From DASWKG01 sp036396755 (GTDB taxonomy: Bacteria; Actinomycetota; UBA4738; CALAEC01): a DNA stretch of 19,334 nucleotides. Below, one piece after another: positions 14,586 to 19,334 of the stretch. The notes under the pieces are model-generated. The model was not told where the DNA came from, ran no database searches, and worked only from the letters and a program-made list of their open reading frames with translations. The stretch is taken from contig DASWKG010000025.1 in NCBI GenBank assembly GCA_036396755.1, forward strand, positions 1 to 19,334, given 5' to 3'. Each line of letters starts with the position of its first letter. The stretch's first letter is position 1. The position numbers and the translations under genes are program-made.

Positions 14586-15677
14586 GTGGGGGTATTCGAG
14601 ACACTCGGTGGCGAGTACGAGGAGGTCGCGTTCTTCCACGACCCACCGACCGGCCTCCGCGCGATCGTCGCGATCCACTCCACCCTCCTCGGTCCCTCCC
14701 TCGGCGGCACGCGCTTCTATCCGTTCGGCTCCGAGGAGGAAGCACTCCGCGACGTGCTGCGCCTGGCGCGCGGGATGACGTACAAGGCGGCCGCCGCGGG
14801 GCTCGACCTCGGGGGCGGCAAGGCCGTGATCATCGGCGACCCGAAGCGGATCAAGACCGAGGAGCTGCTCCGCGCCTACGGACGGTTCGTCGACTCGCTC
14901 GGCGGGCGCTACATCACGGCCGAGGACGTCGGCACCTCGCGCGACGACATGGACGTGATCCGGCGCGAGACGGGATGGGTCACCGGCGTCTCCGAGGCCC
15001 TCGGCGGCTCCGGCGACCCCTCGCCCGTCACCGCCTTCGGCGTGTTCAACGGCCTCAAGGCCGCCGCGCAGGCGGCGCTCGGCGGGCGTGACCTCGGGGA
15101 CCTCCACGTCGTCGTCCAGGGGGTCGGGAAGGTGGGGTACGCCCTGGTCAAGCACCTGACCCAGGCCGGCACGCGCGTCACGGTCGCCGACGTCGACGTC
15201 GACAACCTCGCTCGCGTGGTGAGCGAGTTCGGCGTCGAGACCGCCGAGCCCGAGAAGGCGCACGCGATCGAATGCGACATCCTCGCGCCGTGCGCCCTCG
15301 GCGGGCTGATCCGCGACGACACCATCCCCGAGCTGAAGTGCCGGGTCGTGGCGGGCGCCGCGAACAACCAGCTCGCGCGGCCCGAGCACGGCGACGCGCT
15401 GCACCAGCTCGGCATCCTCTACGCGCCCGACTTCGTGATCAACGCGGGCGGCATCATCAACGTCGCCGACGAGCTGCTCGGCTACGACCAGCAGCGCGCG
15501 ATGGCCCGCGTCGAGCGCATCTACCACACGCTGCGCGAGGTCTTTCGCCGCTCCGAGACCGAGGGCATCCCTCCCTCCCGCGCGGCCGAGATGCTCGCCG
15601 AGGAACGCATGCGGAGCGTGAGCCGCGTCCGCCTCATCTGGGTGCCCGGCCAGGGCGGCAGCACGATCTCCCGCTGA
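14586..15677 (+). CDS. Glu/Leu/Phe/Val dehydrogenase family, probable leucine/valine dehydrogenase
   Basis: 363 residues from GTG 14586. The enzyme oxidatively deaminates branched-chain amino acids to 2-oxoacids using NAD+. The N-terminal domain carries GMTYKAAAAGLDLGGGKAVI (63-82) with Lys67 and Lys79, matching Lys68/Lys80 of Bacillus leucine dehydrogenase; TAEDVGTS (111-118) is typical. The Rossmann motif is VVVQGVGKVG (175-184), ending strand 2 with ADVD, whose acidic residue favours NAD+. GAANNQLARPEHGDAL and NAGGIINVADEL close the active site. A GTG at 14529 would add 19 residues unlike the family, so 14586 is preferred although only a weak GGGGG precedes it. It heads the operon with the 2-oxoacid dehydrogenase genes, which supports a Leu/Val/Ile role over Glu or Phe. 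Confidence 0.9.
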   Translation: MGVFETLGGEYEEVAFFHDPPTGLRAIVAIHSTLLGPSLGGTRFYPFGSEEEALRDVLRLARGMTYKAAAAGLDLGGGKAVIIGDPKRIKTEELLRAYGRFVDSLGGRYITAEDVGTSRDDMDVIRRETGWVTGVSEALGGSGDPSPVTAFGVFNGLKAAAQAALGGRDLGDLHVVVQGVGKVGYALVKHLTQAGTRVTVADVDVDNLARVVSEFGVETAEPEKAHAIECDILAPCALGGLIRDDTIPELKCRVVAGAANNQLARPEHGDALHQLGILYAPDFVINAGGIINVADELLGYDQQRAMARVERIYHTLREVFRRSETEGIPPSRAAEMLAEERMRSVSRVRLIWVPGQGGSTISR

Positions 15678-15680
15678 GCG

Positions 15681-15688
15681 AAGGAGGG
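15681..15688 (+). promoter_or_regulatory. Ribosome binding site setting the TTG start of E1 alpha
   Basis: AAGGAGGG ends 3 bases before TTG 15692 and directly follows the dehydrogenase stop. It supports TTG over the next ATG (15758), which has no comparable site. Confidence 0.6.
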
Positions 15689-15691
15689 CCA

Positions 15692-16762
15692 TTGACTGGG
15701 GCACCCGATGCGACCGTCCGGATCCTCGCGACCGACGGCACGGCCGACGAGAAGGCCATGGAGGGTCTCGGCCTGAAGGACGAGGACCTCCGCGAGATGT
15801 ACCGGCTCATGGTCATCACGCGCAAGGTCGACCTCGAGGCCACCGCCCTCCAGCGACAGGGCGAGCTCGCCGTCTACCCGCCGGCGATCGGTCAGGAGGC
15901 CGCCCAGATCGGCAGCGCCTACGCCCTGGCCGAGGACGACTTCGTCTTCCCCTCGTACCGCGAGGTGGGGGTGGCGGTCACGCGCGGCATCGACCTCGTC
16001 GACTACATGCACTTCCACCGCGGGACCTGGCACGGCGGCGTCCCCGACCCCGTCGGCAAGCGCTTCGGCATGTTCTCGGTCCCCGTCTCGAGCCAGACCC
16101 TGCACGCGGCCGGCTGGGCCATGGGCGTCAAGCTCGACGGCCTCACCACCTGCGCCATCGTCTACTTCGGCGACGGCGCCACCTCGCAGGGCGACTTCCA
16201 CGAGGCGTGCAACTTCGCCGGCGTGTTCGGCGCCCCGGTCATCTTCTTCTGTCAGAACAACGGCTGGGCCATCTCGGTGCCGCTCGAGCGGCAGACCGCC
16301 GGCGAGATCTACCGGAAGGCAGAGGGGTACGGCTTCCCCGGCGTCCGCGTCGACGGGAACGACGTGCTCGCCGTCTACAAGGTGACCGAGGAGGCCGCGG
16401 CGCGCGCGCGCGAGGGCACGCCGACGCTGATCGAGGCCGTCACCTATCGGATGGGCCCGCACTCGACGGCCGACGACCGCAGCCGGTACCAGCCCGAGGA
16501 GCAGATCGCCGAGTGGGGCGGGCGCGACCCCATCGAGCGCCTGCGCCTTCACCTCGTGGCCGGCGACCTCGCCGACGACGCGTTCTTCGGGTCCGTCGAG
16601 GATGAGGGGAAGGCGCGCGCGGCCGAGGTGCGGGCCGGCATCCAGGGCGCGGGGCCGCGGCCGGTCGAGGACCTCTTCAAGTGGGTGTACACCGACGTCC
16701 CGCCGCACCTCGCCCGCCAGCGCGACGAGGCGCTCGGGCTGCTGGAGGACGGCGATGCCTGA
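15692..16762 (+). CDS. bkdA: 2-oxoacid (branched-chain/pyruvate) dehydrogenase E1 component, alpha subunit
   Basis: 356 residues from TTG 15692. The E1 alpha subunit binds thiamine diphosphate and decarboxylates 2-oxoacids. The TPP motif runs from GDGATSQGDFHEA (160-172) to CQNNGWAIS (187-195), with about 30 residues between GDG and NN as expected. YPPAIGQEAAQIG (62-74) and MGPHSTADDRSRY, the phosphorylation-loop region, are also conserved. The family alone does not separate pyruvate from branched-chain substrates, and many relatives are annotated pdhA. The upstream leucine/valine dehydrogenase makes the branched-chain reading more likely. Its last 8 bases overlap the E1 beta start. Confidence 0.9.
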   Translation: MTGAPDATVRILATDGTADEKAMEGLGLKDEDLREMYRLMVITRKVDLEATALQRQGELAVYPPAIGQEAAQIGSAYALAEDDFVFPSYREVGVAVTRGIDLVDYMHFHRGTWHGGVPDPVGKRFGMFSVPVSSQTLHAAGWAMGVKLDGLTTCAIVYFGDGATSQGDFHEACNFAGVFGAPVIFFCQNNGWAISVPLERQTAGEIYRKAEGYGFPGVRVDGNDVLAVYKVTEEAAARAREGTPTLIEAVTYRMGPHSTADDRSRYQPEEQIAEWGGRDPIERLRLHLVAGDLADDAFFGSVEDEGKARAAEVRAGIQGAGPRPVEDLFKWVYTDVPPHLARQRDEALGLLEDGDA

Positions 16763-17729
16763 GGTGACGATGGGTCAGGCGCTCAACCGGGCGCTCGCGC
16801 ACTGCCTCGAGACCGACGACCGCGTGCTGATCCTCGGCGAGGACGTGGGCAAGCTGGGCGGCGTCTTCCGCATCACCGACGGCCTGCAGGCGGAGTTCGG
16901 CGAGAAGCGCGTCTTCGACACCCCGCTCGCCGAGTCGGGGATCGCCGGCGCGTCGATCGGGCTCACGATGGCCGGCTGGAAGCCGGTCGCCGAGATGCAG
17001 TTCGAGGCGTTCTCCTACCCGGCGCTCGACCAGGTGATCTCGCACATCGCGAAGTTCCGCTTCCGCTCGGCGGGAACGCTCAGCGTGCCGATGGTGATCC
17101 GCATCCCCGAGGGCGGGGGCATCGGGGCGGCCGAGCACCACTCCGAGAGCCCCGAGACCTACTACGTGCACACGGCCGGCCTGAAGGTGGTCGTGCCCTC
17201 CTCTCCGCTCGACGCGTACAACCTGCTCGTGCGAGCGGTGCAGGACCCCGACCCGGTGATCTTCTTCGAGCCGAAGAGCCGCTACTGGTCGAAGGAGTCG
17301 GGCGACCTGTCGGCCGACGGCCTGCCGATCGGGAAGGCCCGCGTGCTCCGCTCCGGCGAGCACGCCACGCTGTTCGCCTGGGGCGCGATGGTCGCGCGAT
17401 GCCTGCAGGCGGCCGAGGCCGCCGCCGAGGACAACGTCGAGCTCGAGGTCGTGGACCTGCGCTCGCTCGTCCCGCTCGACCTCGACGCGATCGGCGAATC
17501 GGTACGGCGGACGGGCCGGGCGGTGGTCGTCCACGAGGCGCCGCTGACGCTCGGCATGGGCGCCGAGGTGGTGGCGAGGATCGTCGAGGAGGCGTTCGAC
17601 CACCTCGAGGCGCCGCCGCAGCGGGTCACGGGCTACGACATGCCCTACCCGCCGGCGAAGGTGGAGGAGCACTACCTGCCCGACGTCGACCGGATCCTGC
17701 TCGCGGTCCAGCGCACCCTGGAGTACTGA
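16755..17729 (+). CDS. bkdB: 2-oxoacid (branched-chain/pyruvate) dehydrogenase E1 component, beta subunit
   Basis: 324 residues, the standard E1 beta length. It forms the alpha2beta2 decarboxylase with the preceding gene product. Visible are LILGEDVGKLGGVFRIT (25-41), FDTPLAESGIAGASIGL (54-70) with the TPP-activating Glu60, GGIGAAEHHSESPE (121-134) with His128/His129, and a C-terminal transketolase domain (VVDLRSLVPLDLDAI, VVHEAPLTLGMGAEV). ATG 16755 lies inside the E1 alpha gene with GGAGG (16744-16748) six bases upstream, an 8-base overlap that points to translational coupling. An open frame further upstream is only the E1 alpha shadow. The TGA overlaps the E2 ATG by one base. Confidence 0.94.
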   Translation: MPEVTMGQALNRALAHCLETDDRVLILGEDVGKLGGVFRITDGLQAEFGEKRVFDTPLAESGIAGASIGLTMAGWKPVAEMQFEAFSYPALDQVISHIAKFRFRSAGTLSVPMVIRIPEGGGIGAAEHHSESPETYYVHTAGLKVVVPSSPLDAYNLLVRAVQDPDPVIFFEPKSRYWSKESGDLSADGLPIGKARVLRSGEHATLFAWGAMVARCLQAAEAAAEDNVELEVVDLRSLVPLDLDAIGESVRRTGRAVVVHEAPLTLGMGAEVVARIVEEAFDHLEAPPQRVTGYDMPYPPAKVEEHYLPDVDRILLAVQRTLEY

Positions 17730-19054
17730 TGGAGCGGGTCTTCAACCTTCCCGACCTCGGCGAGGGGCTCGAGGACGCCGAGATCGTCGAGTGGAAGGTG
17801 GCCGAGGGCGACGCGGTCGAGCTGAACCAGCCGCTCGTCGACGTGAACACCGCCAAGGCGCTCGTCGAGATCCCCTCCCCGTTCGCCGGCACGGTCGTGA
17901 CGCTTCACGGCGCCGCCGGCGACGTGGTCGAGGTGGGAACCCCGCTGATCACGATCGAGGTGAGTGAGGGCGCCGTGGCGGAAGCCACCACGGCCGGCTC
18001 CGGCGAGAAGACCACGCCCGAAACGCCGCCGAAGCGCGAGGCCGTCCTGGTCGGCTACGGCGTCGATCAGGAAGCCAAGGCCCACCGGCGGCGCCTCCGC
18101 GCACCCGGGAACGGCGCCGCGGCCCCGGTGGTTGCCCCCCGGCCCGAGCCGCACCCGGAGCCACTTCCCGAGGCCCCGCGGGGGCGTCGGGCGAAGGCCT
18201 CGCCGGTGGTGCGCAGGCTCGCGCGCGAGCGAGGAGTCGACCTGGCCGCCGTCGAAGGGTCCGGCCCCGGCGGCCGCGTGCGCCGCGACGACGTGCTGCG
18301 CGCGGTCGGGGACCCCGCCGCCGGCAGCGAAAGCCCGCTCGCGCCGATCGCGTTCGGCACCGAGGAGCGGGTTCCCGTCCGGGGCGCCCGGAGGCTCATC
18401 GCGAAGAAGATGGCGAAGGCCTGGGCCGAGGTGCCGCACGTCACCACGTTCCGGACCATCGACGCCACCTGGGTGGAAGCGCTCCGCCGCGAGCTGACCG
18501 AGGAGAGCGGGGTGAAGGTCAGCCCGCTGCCCGTGGTCGTCCGCGCGCTGGTCGAGGTGTGCATGAGGCACCCCAAGCTGAACGCCACCTTCGACGCCGA
18601 TGCCCGCGAGATCGTCCTGAAGCGCTGGTTCAATGTGGGCATCGCCACCGACACCGACCAAGGACTGCTGGTCCCGGTCGTTCACGACGCGCACGAGAAG
18701 GGCATCGTGACGATCGCCCGGGAGATCGCCGACCTGGTGGCGGCGACCCGCGAGGGCCGAGCCACCCCCGAACAGCTCGGCGGGAGCACCATCACGGTGA
18801 CCAACGTCGGCACGTTCGGCTCGGAGTACGGGACGCCGATCATCAACATCCCCGAGGTGGCCATCCTCGCCCTGGGCGTGATCGAGCCGCGGCCTGCGGT
18901 GATCGAGGGCCGGATCGAGGCCCGTGCCCAGACCACGCTCTCGCTCTCCTTCGATCATCGCATCATCGACGGCGCCGAGGCCGGCCGGGCCCTCACCGAC
19001 CTGCAGGCGATCCTCGAGAGCCCGTTCCGCCTCGGCGCGCTGCCGCGGCATTGA
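17729..19054 (+). CDS. bkdC: Dihydrolipoamide acyltransferase E2 component of the 2-oxoacid dehydrogenase complex
   Basis: 441 residues. The N-terminal lipoyl domain (1-80) carries the lipoylated Lys43 in VNTAKALVEIPSP; TAKA replaces the more usual TDKA but is common in actinobacterial branched-chain E2s, as is VLVGYG at 106-111. A proline/charged linker leads to the peripheral-subunit-binding domain (about 155-192, ASPVVRRLARERGVDL, GPGGRVRRDDVL). The catalytic acyltransferase domain (about 213-441) has LVPVVHDAHEK, TITVTNVGTFGSEYGTPIIN and the active site SFDHRIIDGAEAG with His410 and Asp414. It transfers the acyl group from lipoamide to CoA. There is a single lipoyl domain. The start overlaps the E1 beta stop. 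The E3 partner is not in the window. Confidence 0.94.
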   Translation: MERVFNLPDLGEGLEDAEIVEWKVAEGDAVELNQPLVDVNTAKALVEIPSPFAGTVVTLHGAAGDVVEVGTPLITIEVSEGAVAEATTAGSGEKTTPETPPKREAVLVGYGVDQEAKAHRRRLRAPGNGAAAPVVAPRPEPHPEPLPEAPRGRRAKASPVVRRLARERGVDLAAVEGSGPGGRVRRDDVLRAVGDPAAGSESPLAPIAFGTEERVPVRGARRLIAKKMAKAWAEVPHVTTFRTIDATWVEALRRELTEESGVKVSPLPVVVRALVEVCMRHPKLNATFDADAREIVLKRWFNVGIATDTDQGLLVPVVHDAHEKGIVTIAREIADLVAATREGRATPEQLGGSTITVTNVGTFGSEYGTPIINIPEVAILALGVIEPRPAVIEGRIEARAQTTLSLSFDHRIIDGAEAGRALTDLQAILESPFRLGALPRH

Positions 19055-19334
19055 AGATCGTCTCCCTGCTCCCCTCGGCCACCGAGACCGTCTTCGCGCT
19101 GGGGCTCGGCGACAGCCTCGCCGGGGTGACCTACGACTGCGACGAGCCCGCGGAGGCGCGAGAGCGGCCGGTGGTGCTGCAGACGGCGCTCCCCACCGAT
19201 CGCCCGATGTCGGCGATCGAGATCGACACCGCCGTGCGCGACAAGATGGAGGCGCGCGAGCCCATCTACCACCTCGACGAGGACCTGATCCGCCGGATCC
19301 AGCCCGACCTGATCCTCGCGCAGGACCTCTGCCG
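19051..19334 (+). CDS. Cobalamin-binding-protein-like (BtuF/periplasmic-binding family), 3' truncated
   Basis: The first 94 codons are in the window. The product opens with KIVSLLPSATETVFALGLGD, the hallmark of BtuF-like cobalamin-binding proteins, and continues with GVTYDCDEPAEA, RPVVLQTALPTDRP, AIEIDTAVRD and PDLILAQDLC, all in family register. The start is TTG at 19051, overlapping the E2 stop as TTGA; this begins directly at the first beta strand with no signal peptide, as in many actinobacterial members of the family, so a cytoplasmic protein is possible. No strong ribosome site precedes it, so coupling to E2 translation is likely. The operon link may reflect B12-dependent methylmalonyl-CoA metabolism downstream of valine/isoleucine breakdown, which is inference. 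Confidence 0.8.
   Translation, partial: MKIVSLLPSATETVFALGLGDSLAGVTYDCDEPAEARERPVVLQTALPTDRPMSAIEIDTAVRDKMEAREPIYHLDEDLIRRIQPDLILAQDLC

Noticed and set aside
18990..19060. Cobalamin riboswitch before the BtuF-like gene
   Set aside because: The gene start overlaps the E2 stop, leaving no untranslated leader for a riboswitch.

Overview
The window is about 70% GC and reads as a chromosomal segment of an actinomycetote. The evidence is a near-textbook BldC, a Glu-Asp-Phe tRNA cluster in which only one of three tRNAs encodes its CCA end, actinobacterial-style branched-chain 2-oxoacid dehydrogenase subunits, and frequent GTG/TTG starts. I cannot place it below phylum. There is no sign of phage, transposon, CRISPR or plasmid functions.

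Region 1 (3-4839, + strand) holds two tandem paralogous genes for large secreted multidomain proteins. The first is cut by the window edge. The second is complete: signal peptide, PIG-L/LmbE zinc deacetylase domain, two NEW3-like beta domains, a CBM9-like carbohydrate-binding domain and a conserved C-terminal beta domain. They are predicted to deacetylate N-acetylated sugars outside the cell.

Region 2 (4859-13715) is a sugar uptake and catabolism locus. Six minus-strand genes form a tight operon, transcribed from about 11.5 kb down to 4.86 kb: PfkB kinase, GH4 glycosidase, sugar-binding lipoprotein, two permeases and a MalK-type ATPase. Most junctions overlap by 4 bp or abut. A divergent two-gene plus-strand operon encodes a double-SIS sugar-phosphate enzyme and a LacI-family regulator. 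The space between the two operons carries a tandem GTAACCGGT-type operator, one copy a perfect palindrome, overlapping a good -10 box. The simplest joint reading, which is inference, is a scavenging system for an amino-sugar or glycosylamine substrate: deacetylate outside, import by ABC transporter, phosphorylate, hydrolyse with GH4, then remove nitrogen with the SIS enzyme. An Amadori-product (FrlB/FrlD-like) pathway is the main alternative.

Region 3 (13740-14585) is a housekeeping island: a promoter, tRNA-Glu, tRNA-Asp and tRNA-Phe, then convergent bldC, then a 210-bp divergent regulatory gap.

Region 4 (14586-19334, + strand) is a branched-chain amino acid catabolic operon: a Leu/Val dehydrogenase, then E1 alpha, E1 beta and lipoyl E2 of a 2-oxoacid dehydrogenase with overlapping starts, then the start of a cobalamin-binding-protein-like gene cut by the window edge. 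No E3 is present in the window. The order fits deamination of Val/Leu/Ile to 2-oxoacids and oxidation to acyl-CoAs. The B12-binding protein may relate to later propionyl-CoA use, which is inference.
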